Shown here: piece by piece, positions 15,178-23,192 of the stretch
Position numbering within the stretch: the stretch's first letter is position 1
Layout of the letters: each line of letters starts with the position of its first letter
DNA from: Rikenellaceae bacterium
GTDB taxonomy: Bacteria > Bacteroidota > Bacteroidia > Bacteroidales > Rikenellaceae
DNA: 42,221 nucleotides
NCBI GenBank assembly: GCA_015059865.1
Contig: SUZP01000011.1
Span: forward strand, 1 to 42,221
Reading direction: 5' to 3'
Notes under the pieces: model-generated
What the model was told of the DNA's origin: nothing
Seen by the model: only the letters and a program-made list of their open reading frames with translations
Databases searched by the model: none
Made by a program: the position numbers and the translations under genes

Positions 15178-16062
15178 TTATAGCGTTGCCAACTTGTCGA
15201 GTGCCTCCTCAATCATCTTGCGCACAAATGGTTTGTAGTCCGTGCAGGCATCTTTGGCGATACGCTGGGCGATAATCGTACATACCGTACCCGCCTTGTG
15301 TCCCATCAATGCAGCCAAGCCCGCCAATGCCGAGGACTCCATCTCGAAGTTTGTGATGCGTCTGCCCTCAAAGCGGAACGACTCAATCTTCTCGTTCAAC
15401 TTCAAATCCTGCGGCTGCAAACGCACCCAACGACCTTGCGGAGCGTAGAAGCCCGGTGCTGCAATGGTGATACCCTCACGCGTCACATCGCGGAAGAGCT
15501 CGAATAGCGACTTGTCGGCATCCACAAAGTATGGTGCTGTGAGTTGTTTGTTCCACGCCGTATGCTCAACAAAAGCCTTCTCAATAGCGAGGTCGCACAC
15601 CCCATCGCGGCCTGCGTAGTAGTTTAACAATCCGTCAAAGCCTACCGATGTACGGGCGAAAACGCGCTCGCCAACCTCTATATCCTCCTGCAAAGCACCC
15701 GATGTGCCAAGACGGAGCAGAGTGAGTTGCTTAAATTCATCCTTCACCTGACGAGTGGCGAAGTCGATATTCGCAAGCGCATCCAACTCCGTAACCACGA
15801 TGTCGATATTGTCGGTGCCGATACCCGTAGAGAGTACAGTCATACGGCGACCTTTGTATTTTCCTGTTATGGTCTTAAATTCGCGACTTGCTACATCGCA
15901 CTCGATATCCTCGAAGTAAGACGCAATCATCTCGACACGACCGGGGTCGCCGACCAATATTACAATATCCGAGATTTGCTCGGGCAAAAGATGAAGATGA
16001 AATATCGAACCATCCTCATTTATAATCAGTTCCGAAGCAGGAATAACTCTCTTTTCACTCAT
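15178..16062 (-). CDS. udp: Nucleoside phosphorylase (uridine phosphorylase type)
   Basis: A 294-residue member of the PNP/UDP phosphorylase family, which splits a nucleoside with phosphate into base and ribose-1-phosphate in the cytoplasm. Seen are the phosphate-binding GDPGR near residue 40, STGIGTDNIDIV, LRLGTSGALQ, and FEMESSALAGLAALMGHKAG near the C terminus, the last being the ribose-binding MES motif. Members of this length in Bacteroidota are usually called uridine phosphorylase, but purine activity cannot be excluded. It is divergent from glmM with 113 bases between starts, and its 3' end runs straight into the mini-hairpin array. Confidence 0.88.
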   Translation of the reverse strand: MSEKRVIPASELIINEDGSIFHLHLLPEQISDIVILVGDPGRVEMIASYFEDIECDVASREFKTITGKYKGRRMTVLSTGIGTDNIDIVVTELDALANIDFATRQVKDEFKQLTLLRLGTSGALQEDIEVGERVFARTSVGFDGLLNYYAGRDGVCDLAIEKAFVEHTAWNKQLTAPYFVDADKSLFELFRDVTREGITIAAPGFYAPQGRWVRLQPQDLKLNEKIESFRFEGRRITNFEMESSALAGLAALMGHKAGTVCTIIAQRIAKDACTDYKPFVRKMIEEALDKLATL

Positions 16063-16175
16063 ACTCTTAAATTTTAATAGTTACGGCCTTGGATATTTGG
16101 CATAAAAATAGTACATTTACAACGATTTTCAAAGTAAATCGAAAACTTTTTTATTAAAAATAAAAAACTATCGCT

Positions 16176-17564
16176 ATGACACTCATTAAATCCATCTCTG
16201 GTATTCGCGGTACCATAGGTGGCGCAGTAGGAGAAAACCTCACGCCAATCGACATCGTAAAGTTTACAATCGCCTACACTCGTTTTATTGCAGGCAAGAA
16301 TGAAGCCAAACGCTTGCGCATTGTCGTAGGTCGCGATGCCCGTATTTCGGGCGAGATGGTGAATGATATCATCGAGGGCACTTTGCTCGGTTGCGGTGCC
16401 GATGTTATCAATGTTGGACTTTGTACTACGCCGGGTACCGAGATGGCGGTTATTACCCACAAGGCTGATGGTGGTATTATCATCACCGCATCGCACAATC
16501 CGAAGCAGTGGAACGCTCTGAAATTGCTCAACGAGAAGGGCGAATTTTTGAACGACCAAGAGGGTAAGCAGGTGCTTGCTTTGGCCGAGCAGGAGGACTT
16601 CGATTTTCCGAATGTAGACTCCATCGGAAAGGTGATTTTGCGCGAGGATTTCAACCCTACGCATATCGAACAGGTGCTGTCGCTCGAAATGGTTGATGTA
16701 GAAAAAGTTAAGTCGCGCCACTTCAAGGTGGTTGTAGATGCAGTAAACTCTATCGGCGGTGTTGTAATTCCCGCACTTTTGCGTAAGCTCGGTTGCGAGG
16801 TTGTAGAGCTGAATTGTGAGCCTAATGGCCACTTCGCGCACAACCCTGAGCCACTTCCACAGAACCTCACCGAGATATCGGAAGTGATAGTTCGTGAGGG
16901 TGCCGATTTGGGTGTTGTCGTAGACCCCGATGTAGACCGTTTGGCACTCGTGAACGAGGATGGAACGATGTTTGGTGAGGAGTATACATTGGTTGCTGTG
17001 GCCGACTATATCTTGTCGCGCACAAAGGGTAATACCTGCTCCAATCTCTCATCGTCGCGCGCATTGAGTGATGTTACTGTGGCGCGTGGTGGCGAGTATG
17101 CTGCATCGGCCGTGGGCGAGGTAAATGTTGTGGCGAAGATGAAGGAGATAGGTGCCGTAATCGGTGGCGAGGGCAATGGCGGAGTAATCTATCCTGAGCT
17201 GCACTATGGCCGCGATGCGTTGGTGGGTGTAGCGCTCTTCTTGACCTATTTGGCTGAGCAGGGTTGTTCGATGACCGAGTTGCGTAAGCGTTACCCTGCA
17301 TACTACGCATCGAAGAATAAGATTGAGCTGACACCTGCTATCGATGTGGATAAGGTGCTCAGCACCATTAAGGAGCGTTATGCGAACGAGCGCGTGAACG
17401 ATATCGATGGCGTGAAGATTGACTTTGCAGAGCATTGGGTACATCTTCGCAAGTCGAATACCGAGCCTATTATCCGCATCTATACCGAGGCTAAGTCGCA
17501 AGAGTTTGCCGACGAGGTAGCACAACAGTTTATTGCCGAAATTAAGGATATTTGCAAATTATAA
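16176..17564 (+). CDS. glmM: Phosphoglucosamine mutase
   Basis: A 462-residue alpha-D-phosphohexomutase. GlmM converts glucosamine-6-phosphate to glucosamine-1-phosphate, feeding UDP-GlcNAc for peptidoglycan and lipid A. Visible motifs are SGIRGTIGG at the N terminus, the phosphoserine loop TASHNPKQWNALK (S106), the metal loop DPDVDRLA, the sugar-binding GGEGNGGVIYP, and the phosphate-binding RKSNTEPIIRIYTEA near the C terminus. The N-terminal form and length match Bacteroidota GlmM rather than phosphoglucomutase. It is followed in the same direction by an M20 dipeptidase gene after 33 bases. Confidence 0.9.
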   Translation: MTLIKSISGIRGTIGGAVGENLTPIDIVKFTIAYTRFIAGKNEAKRLRIVVGRDARISGEMVNDIIEGTLLGCGADVINVGLCTTPGTEMAVITHKADGGIIITASHNPKQWNALKLLNEKGEFLNDQEGKQVLALAEQEDFDFPNVDSIGKVILREDFNPTHIEQVLSLEMVDVEKVKSRHFKVVVDAVNSIGGVVIPALLRKLGCEVVELNCEPNGHFAHNPEPLPQNLTEISEVIVREGADLGVVVDPDVDRLALVNEDGTMFGEEYTLVAVADYILSRTKGNTCSNLSSSRALSDVTVARGGEYAASAVGEVNVVAKMKEIGAVIGGEGNGGVIYPELHYGRDALVGVALFLTYLAEQGCSMTELRKRYPAYYASKNKIELTPAIDVDKVLSTIKERYANERVNDIDGVKIDFAEHWVHLRKSNTEPIIRIYTEAKSQEFADEVAQQFIAEIKDICKL

Positions 17565-17597
17565 AACCTTTAACTTTTAACTTTAACTCTTTGCACT

Positions 17598-18959
17598 ATG
17601 CAGAAAGTACAAGCCTACATTTCAGAGAACAGAGAGCGCTTCCTCGAAGAGTTGTTCGAGGTGTTGCGTATTCCTTCGATTAGTGCGCAGTCATCGCACA
17701 AGGAGGATATGGTAAAGTGTGCCGAGCACCTTGCCGTGGCACTCGCAAAGGCGGGAGCAGATGCAGCCGAGGTTATTCCTACGGCGGGAAATCCAGTGGT
17801 CTATGCCGAGAAGATTGTTTCGCCTGAGGCGAAGACCGTCTTGGTCTATGGTCACTACGATGTTATGCCGGTAGACCCTCGTGAGGAGTGGAACACCGAG
17901 CCTTTCGAGCCTACAATTATCAACAACCGCATCTATGGTCGCGGTGCCGATGACGACAAAGGTCAGTCGTTTATGCACATCAAGGCCTTCGAGGCGATGT
18001 GCGCTACCGATTCGTTGCCTTGCAATGTTAAGTTTATGCTCGAAGGCGAGGAGGAGATAGGTTCACCTTCGCTCTACGGCTTCTGCGAGGAGTACAAGGA
18101 GAAGTTGAAGGCAGATATTATCCTTGTGTCGGATACTTCGATGATGGGACTCAATACCCCTTCTATTACTTGCGGACTGCGTGGTTTGACCTATATGGAG
18201 GTTGAGGTTATCGGACCTAACAAAGACCTTCATTCGGGCTTGTTTGGCGGCGCAGTGGCTAACCCTGCGAATGTACTTACTCGCCTTGTAGCTTCGTTGG
18301 TCGATGATAACGGACATATCACCATCCCTCACTTCTACGACAAAGTGCGCGAGCTTACCGATGCTGAGCGTAAGGCGTTGAACGAGGCTCCATTCTCGCT
18401 CGATAACTATAAGAAGGCTCTCGATATTGACGATGTTGAGGGAGAGAAGGGCTACACCACAATTGAGCGCACGGGTATCCGCCCATCTCTCGATGTGAAT
18501 GGTATCTGGGGCGGCTATACCGAGGAGGGTACCAAGACCGTTATCCCTTCGCGTGCATACGCCAAGATTTCGATGCGCCTTGTGCCTAATCAGGATTTCG
18601 AGGAGATTGGTCACCTGTTCGAGGAGCACTTCCGCAATATTGCTCCAAAGAGCGTGAAGGTGAATGTCAAGCTCCTGCACGGTGGTGCGCCGTATGTTTC
18701 GCCTACCGATATGGAGGCGTATAAGGCTGCTGAGAAGGCTGTCGAGGAGTCGTTTGGTCGTAAGCCGTTGCCATTCTATTCGGGTGGCTCAATTCCTATC
18801 GTTAGCGGCTTTGAGCGTATCTTGGGCACGAAGTCAATTCTGCTTGGCTTTGGTCTGTCGGAGGATGCTATCCACTCGCCAAACGAGAGCTACGGACTCG
18901 AACAGTTCGACAAAGGCTTGCAGACGATACCTCTATTCTACAAATATTTCGCAAAGTAG
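17598..18959 (+). CDS. Dipeptidase, M20 family metallopeptidase
   Basis: A 453-residue M20-family metallopeptidase. The dinuclear zinc site is complete: H86 in VYGHYDVMP with D88, D119 in GRGADDDKGQ, and E151-E152 in LEGEEEIGSP. DLHSGLFGGAVANPANVL marks the start of the dimerisation domain. This pattern and the length fit the dipeptidase/carnosinase branch (PepV- or CNDP-like), which hydrolyses dipeptides in the cytoplasm. It follows glmM by 33 bases and ends just before a hairpin terminator. Confidence 0.9.
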   Translation: MQKVQAYISENRERFLEELFEVLRIPSISAQSSHKEDMVKCAEHLAVALAKAGADAAEVIPTAGNPVVYAEKIVSPEAKTVLVYGHYDVMPVDPREEWNTEPFEPTIINNRIYGRGADDDKGQSFMHIKAFEAMCATDSLPCNVKFMLEGEEEIGSPSLYGFCEEYKEKLKADIILVSDTSMMGLNTPSITCGLRGLTYMEVEVIGPNKDLHSGLFGGAVANPANVLTRLVASLVDDNGHITIPHFYDKVRELTDAERKALNEAPFSLDNYKKALDIDDVEGEKGYTTIERTGIRPSLDVNGIWGGYTEEGTKTVIPSRAYAKISMRLVPNQDFEEIGHLFEEHFRNIAPKSVKVNVKLLHGGAPYVSPTDMEAYKAAEKAVEESFGRKPLPFYSGGSIPIVSGFERILGTKSILLGFGLSEDAIHSPNESYGLEQFDKGLQTIPLFYKYFAK

Positions 18960-18971
18960 AGTAGGTCTGCC

Positions 18972-19014
18972 GAAAAAGAAAAAGCGGTTGAAAATTCAAC
19001 CGCTTTGCTTTTGT
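18972..19014 (+). terminator. Terminator after the dipeptidase gene (first copy of a duplicated segment)
   Basis: AAAGCGGTTGAA (18981-18992) pairs perfectly with TTCAACCGCTTT (18995-19006), followed by GCTTTTG. The surrounding 40-odd bases are repeated almost exactly at 19256-19300. Confidence 0.75.
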
Positions 19015-19254
19015 AGAGGAGATTGTTAACTATCCCAGTATTTCAGCAATGCACAGGATTCGAACGGCGGCCGCAGCCGAGAGCAGACCAAGAGCGATTG
19101 TCGCAATCGGAGATTGTCGGGGTTGATGGGCGATGGGGCGAAAATTCATTTTCAGCCACAATCGCACAGCAAGCACGAAGATTTGCGCAAGCAAACGACA
19201 ACCGACCGCAGACAAGTCTGCCGAGGCGCAACAAGTTGACCGAATTCCCTATCC
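19015..19254. other. GC-rich spacer with a tRNA-3'-end-like remnant
   Basis: No convincing gene is present on either strand. On the minus strand, around 19047-19062, GTTCGAATCCTGTGC resembles a tRNA T-loop and acceptor strand with no body to match. The spacer is bounded by two near-identical terminator segments, and its left-reading start (GTGGATAGGG, 19246-19255) is the reverse complement of the tRNA-Glu 3' end. I read it as debris of a duplicated tRNA/terminator segment, with an unexplained insertion. Confidence 0.4.
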
Positions 19255-19291
19255 ACGAAAAAGAAAAAGCGGTTGAAAATTCAACCGCTTT
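19254..19291 (-). terminator. Terminator of tRNA-Glu (second copy of the duplicated segment)
   Basis: The same AAAGCGGTTGAA/TTCAACCGCTTT hairpin as at 18981, here read leftward from tRNA-Glu and followed by TTCTTTTTC. Confidence 0.75.
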
Positions 19292-19297
19292 GCTTTG

Positions 19298-19369
19298 TAG
19301 TGGATAGGGGATTCGAACCCCTATGTCCTGCGTGAGAGGCAGGTATCCTAGCCCTTAGATGAATCCACC
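19298..19369 (-). tRNA. tRNA-Glu (anticodon CTC)
   Basis: On the minus strand the cloverleaf has acceptor GGTGGAT/ATCCACT (closing G-U wobble), D-arm with GGGCTAGGA, anticodon stem CCTGC/GCAGG around loop CTCTCAC giving CTC, and T-arm AGGGG TTCGAAT CCCCT. CCA is not encoded. The anticodon reads GAG codons. Confidence 0.93.
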
Positions 19370-19387
19370 ATTGCTGTATTGCGAGTG

Positions 19388-19418
19388 CAAAGGTAATGCA
19401 AAATTTTTAATCTGCAAA
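19388..19418 (-). promoter_or_regulatory. Promoter of tRNA-Glu
   Basis: TTTG (19415-19418) and TACCTTTG (19388-19395) on the minus strand are separated by exactly 19 bp. The -7 box continues into CACTCGCAA, as at the other tRNA promoters here. Confidence 0.75.
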
Positions 19419-19504
19419 TTTTTTTGCGAAAAAAAAGATAAAAATCTCTCTTTGTCCCTAAAAAGTCTGAGCTATTAACTATATTTCTCCGTTTTTTGTG
19501 CCAA

Positions 19505-19546
19505 CATCGTAGTCTTAGACTATGTTCGATAGCTTACACTATCACC
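19505..19546. repeat. Two mini-hairpins downstream of the thioredoxin-like gene
   Basis: TAGTC-TTA-GACTA (19510-19522) and GATAG-CTTACA-CTATC (19528-19543) are consecutive small perfect hairpins separated by 5 bases. They resemble the mini-hairpin arrays at 15.0 and 24.7 kb in geometry, but not in spacer sequence. Confidence 0.4.
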
Positions 19547-19559
19547 CATCCCCTCCCTA

Positions 19560-20477
19560 CTATTTTGTAGATTGTTGTAGTATATATTCCAACTCTGCTA
19601 CATTCGTAGAGTCCTTGACGAGTACAATCTTGTTCTTGTCAAGCAGGTATAGTGCTGGAATAGCACCTATATTGTATAGGTTTTCGCGCTCGATGTGGCA
19701 CCCCTTGTCGTAGCTATTTATCCACTCAGCGGGCATATCGTTGAAGTGCTTGCGCCATTCACTGAGGTCTTCGTCGGGGTAGATGGCCAATATCTTCAAT
19801 CTCCCTTCGTTCTGTAATGTGGAGATTATTTGCGATTGCTTCATCGCCTCACTAATATCGCGACACATAGCGCACCCGGGGTTGTTGATGTAGACTATTA
19901 CGAAGTCGTTTTTTAGCGAATACATATCACGCGTACGCCCCGATGCAACTGTATACTTAAAATTATTTGCCTTTCGACCGATGCGATTTTGTGACGCTAT
20001 GCGCAGGTCGTATTCGGGAGCCATACGCTCGTACTTGTCGTAGTAGGGCGAGGCGAGTTGAGCCTCCAAGACTGCAATATAGAGTTCGTCGCTGCGCAGT
20101 GGAGAGTTTGGGTCGTGCAGCAGACGCTCGGAGAGCATTACAAAGTACTCAAACATCTTCTTGGATGCAGAGGCTCGTTGCATCAATTTGCGTATAGGCT
20201 CTTGATTGGTTGCGCCGACAAAGTTCGAGAGGTAGGAGGCGTATGCGCGCATCATCTCTGTTGTGTCGGCCTTGGTGGTGTAGAGCGTATCTGAGAAGTC
20301 GAACTTATCCCAATAGTGGTCGCGCATATAGGCAACTTGCTGCTCCTCGCTTGCCTGCAAAGGCGGCTGCACATATCTAAAATGGTAACTCCGTTGGGAT
20401 GCGCTCTTTTTTTGTTTTGGAGCGCATCCCATACAGAGAAATGCCAAAATAGTCGCAATAACGATAGCTCTCATCAT
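19560..20477 (-). CDS. Lipoprotein with thioredoxin-like fold (TlpA-like, DUF5106-type)
   Basis: A 305-residue protein with a lipoprotein-type leader ending ...FLCMG-C18. Residues about 40-180 are helical and resemble the DUF5106 domain found before thioredoxin folds in Bacteroidota. The C-terminal half (about 185-300) has a thioredoxin-like order: KNDFVIVYINNPGCAMCRDI with a CxxC pair, and AIPALYLLD containing the cis-proline. It is probably an envelope disulfide or redox protein facing the periplasm, with unknown partner. It starts 27 bases after the stop of the phosphoesterase lipoprotein gene and is likely in its operon. Confidence 0.8.
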   Translation of the reverse strand: MMRAIVIATILAFLCMGCAPKQKKSASQRSYHFRYVQPPLQASEEQQVAYMRDHYWDKFDFSDTLYTTKADTTEMMRAYASYLSNFVGATNQEPIRKLMQRASASKKMFEYFVMLSERLLHDPNSPLRSDELYIAVLEAQLASPYYDKYERMAPEYDLRIASQNRIGRKANNFKYTVASGRTRDMYSLKNDFVIVYINNPGCAMCRDISEAMKQSQIISTLQNEGRLKILAIYPDEDLSEWRKHFNDMPAEWINSYDKGCHIERENLYNIGAIPALYLLDKNKIVLVKDSTNVAELEYILQQSTK

Positions 20478-20504
20478 CCAATCCGAGGTTGTGTTATGCT
20501 CACT

Positions 20505-22952
20505 CTATTTTGTCAGCGAATAATCGGTACCAGATGTTATCTTGGTCTCGGTATACTCATTTCCGAAGCGGTCTGTTGCCACCACCTTGATATTGGCGTT
20601 CTTGTTTTTAAGTTTGTACCTGTATAGGTGATGCACCGCACCCTTTGAGCCCGTTGAAGAATCACTCTTGCCCAAGACGCCAAGGTAGAATCCAATATAG
20701 TACATATCGGCACTTGTTAGGGTTTGTGGGGTGTATGGATTGTCCGACGAGCCATCGCCTGCCATATTGCTAACCGAAGGGCGTGCAGCATATGGGATTA
20801 GCTCCATATCACCCGAGTATTCACCATCTTCATACACTTTAACACTCCAATCTCGGTCGGCAAAGTAGATATTTGCAACCAATACATCGTCACCAAAGCC
20901 GAAGGAGTAGTATCCTTTCGAGCCTCCCGAAATAGCATTTCCACGATAAAGACGCATCTGGTGGTCGCGGCTATTCATTCCGCTATTGACGCCAATGTGA
21001 TACCAGTCAACGAAGGTGTTTTTGTCGGCCTTAAATACGCCGTATCCATTTGGAGCGCCATCTGAGCACATATTGCAGCTCCACCATGCGCCACACAGAG
21101 CACCTACATTGTGCTCGTATATATTTTTGTAAGGCGAGTCTGCTATATACTTGTGGTCGAGGGTTTGAATATAGTGGGTGTGTCCCGACATAATATGCGC
21201 CTCTTTGTAGGTGTTGAGCAGTGCGAGCACCTCTTGTACATAGTTTTCTGTCTTGTTGTAGAGTGGAATGTGTACGCACAATATAACCATTTTATCCTTT
21301 GGTACGAGTGCCAAATCTTGTTGCAGCCACTTCAACTGCGATTTGAGAAAACCGCGCTGATAGCTCCCCGATGAGGTGTTTGTTGTATATACAATATTTC
21401 GCATACCAATAATGTGAACATCACCACGGTCAAACGAAAAATCTGCCGGACCGAATATATCCTCATAGTTGCGCTGAGCCTTCAACTCGAACGAGGAGCT
21501 TGTCTCGTCAGCATATATAGGGTTGGTCGAATTGTAGTAGTTGCAGTCGTGGTTGCCCATAACATGGAACACCGGAGCGCCAATCTTCCATCGCGAGAAA
21601 CCGTCGCGCAAATCATCACGGAACTCCTCTGCATTCTTGTTGTCTTGGTTCCAGATGATATCGCCGAGTGTAATACCATAGCAAGGTATCTCTCTTGCCA
21701 GCTGTGTGACATGTGCGCAAATGCTGGTGATAGACTCCTTCTTAAAACGATTGAGGTGTGTAGTTGTCTGTACCTGAGGGTCGCCGAAGGTAACTAACGC
21801 AAATTTTGACTCTTTGCCTCCAGCAAGAGGGGTGAGTGTGAAGTCGTACTGCAAAGTCTCCTTCGAGTATTTCTGGAAGAAGCAAGGCTGTCCGTGATCG
21901 TTGAGAGGTACTTCGTACTCAGCTGGTATGGTGATATATATGTACCAAGTGTCAGGCGAGGCATTAATCTTGTAGTAGCCATTCTCGTTGGTAGTGACGA
22001 TATTGAAGCCGTCACTTACAGCCACACCCTTTATTGGATTTCCGTCACTATCTTTTATATAGCCGAATGTTGCAGGTGGTGGAGTGATAAAGTTGTCATC
22101 TTCGGACTGCATTGGCGAGAGTACCGTCAATGCACCTTTCTTATATGTTATGCTCTTGAATTCGCGAACAACGCCTGCGGTAATCTTCTTGGCATCCCAA
22201 GTTGCAGTCATTTTGTCGCCATTCTCCTCGAATAACTCCAATGTGCAGCGGCCTGCCTCTACTCCTGGGAGGGTGATGTATATAACACGCTCCTCGCTTG
22301 TCGAGAGAGTGAAGTTTGAAGGCAAGGTGTAGGTTATAACATTAGACGAATTCTTTGTAAGTGAGAGTGTTGCATTTTTGCAGTTTACGGCAAACTCGCC
22401 CGAAATTTTATTTTCCGATGAGGTTAAGACAATCTTTTTTAATACAGTATTCTCTTCGTAGGCCTTGATGGAGAAGCGGAATATGCCCGATAGATGCTTC
22501 ATTGTTATGCCATCACTCTCCGATTCTGAATATCCACACATCGGCATATTCGCAGCAGAAGGGTAATCGTCTGAGTAGCTCTGCTCGGTTGGAAATTCAA
22601 CCTTTGGATTGGTGGCTGTTGTGGCCGAGTAGTAAGGATAGGTGATACGGTATGGTTTGCTGCAACTCTCTTTGAAATTGAATGTTGCATAATTAGCCTT
22701 TTCCAAGTCGATAACAGCCGGCTCAGACTCTACGCCATTAACTACGATGCGGTCGTTCTCGCTCCAAAATACGGGATAGGTGTTGTTTTCCTTATCCTTG
22801 TCGCCCAGAAGTGTGCGTGTAGAGGCAATCGAAACACTAAGAGATGTAGCATATTGGCTGCCATTTGTGGTGGAGTCTGGTGTGTCTGGACTGCAACTTG
22901 CGAGTAGGGCAATGCAGATAGAAGATACGAATGATAATAAAAAGTTACGCAT
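20505..22952 (-). CDS. Lipoprotein: fimbrillin-like N terminus fused to a calcineurin-like phosphoesterase
   Basis: An 815-residue lipoprotein (lipobox LLAS-C20). Residues about 36-270 form a fimbrillin-like module (STRTLLGD, FWSENDRIVVNG, GYSESESDGITMKHLSGIFRF). Residues about 295-375 look like the N-terminal carboxypeptidase-like domain of cell-surface metallophosphoesterases (FGYIKDSDGNPIKGVAV). The phosphoesterase core follows: GDPQ (D391, with Q393 where many have His), GD (D431), GNHD (466-469), H561 and GHTH (590-593), then a C-terminal beta domain to 815. It should sit on the cell surface or face the periplasm and cleave phosphoesters. The N-terminal module is shared with the giant lipoprotein at 25184-28393. 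It has its own promoter and is followed by the thioredoxin-like gene. Confidence 0.88.
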   Translation of the reverse strand: MRNFLLSFVSSICIALLASCSPDTPDSTTNGSQYATSLSVSIASTRTLLGDKDKENNTYPVFWSENDRIVVNGVESEPAVIDLEKANYATFNFKESCSKPYRITYPYYSATTATNPKVEFPTEQSYSDDYPSAANMPMCGYSESESDGITMKHLSGIFRFSIKAYEENTVLKKIVLTSSENKISGEFAVNCKNATLSLTKNSSNVITYTLPSNFTLSTSEERVIYITLPGVEAGRCTLELFEENGDKMTATWDAKKITAGVVREFKSITYKKGALTVLSPMQSEDDNFITPPPATFGYIKDSDGNPIKGVAVSDGFNIVTTNENGYYKINASPDTWYIYITIPAEYEVPLNDHGQPCFFQKYSKETLQYDFTLTPLAGGKESKFALVTFGDPQVQTTTHLNRFKKESITSICAHVTQLAREIPCYGITLGDIIWNQDNKNAEEFRDDLRDGFSRWKIGAPVFHVMGNHDCNYYNSTNPIYADETSSSFELKAQRNYEDIFGPADFSFDRGDVHIIGMRNIVYTTNTSSGSYQRGFLKSQLKWLQQDLALVPKDKMVILCVHIPLYNKTENYVQEVLALLNTYKEAHIMSGHTHYIQTLDHKYIADSPYKNIYEHNVGALCGAWWSCNMCSDGAPNGYGVFKADKNTFVDWYHIGVNSGMNSRDHQMRLYRGNAISGGSKGYYSFGFGDDVLVANIYFADRDWSVKVYEDGEYSGDMELIPYAARPSVSNMAGDGSSDNPYTPQTLTSADMYYIGFYLGVLGKSDSSTGSKGAVHHLYRYKLKNKNANIKVVATDRFGNEYTETKITSGTDYSLTK

Positions 22953-23024
22953 ATTTTTTAGTTTTTTAATTATTCGTTATGATTTGAAATCCTCTATTTT
23001 GCTATTATAGTCTATATTTATGCG

Positions 23025-23057
23025 CAAATATAAGTAAAAAAAGTAGAAATAACAAAA
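23025..23057 (-). promoter_or_regulatory. Promoter of the phosphoesterase lipoprotein gene
   Basis: On the minus strand TTTTG (23053-23057) and TATATTTG (23025-23032) are 20 bp apart, a full consensus match. The leader is about 65 bases. Confidence 0.7.
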
Positions 23058-23073
23058 TGTATTTTTCTTTTTA

Positions 23074-23090
23074 TTGCAAACTGTTTGCAA
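23074..23090. promoter_or_regulatory. Perfect inverted repeat upstream of gadC
   Basis: TTGCAAA-CTG-TTTGCAA is a 7-3-7 inverted repeat in the 240-bp space between two divergent genes, 103 bases before the antiporter start and 17 bases beyond the -33 element of the lipoprotein promoter. It has the form of a dimeric repressor or activator site. Confidence 0.5.
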
Positions 23091-23192
23091 AACAAAAAGT
23101 CAAAGGCTAACAGTCAAAACAACTTTTAGTCCCAAACAGATTGGCTTAATTCTTGCGCTACCCGACAAGTGATAACAAAAACTAATAATAAG

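Noticed and set aside
14842..15183. Open frame across the mini-hairpin array
   Set aside because: Translation is dictated by hairpin repeats, starts inside dnaN, and is not protein-like.
19023..19307. 94-residue plus-strand frame and 61-residue minus-strand frame in the spacer near tRNA-Glu
   Set aside because: Both run through terminators and the tRNA T-arm remnant; neither looks like a protein.
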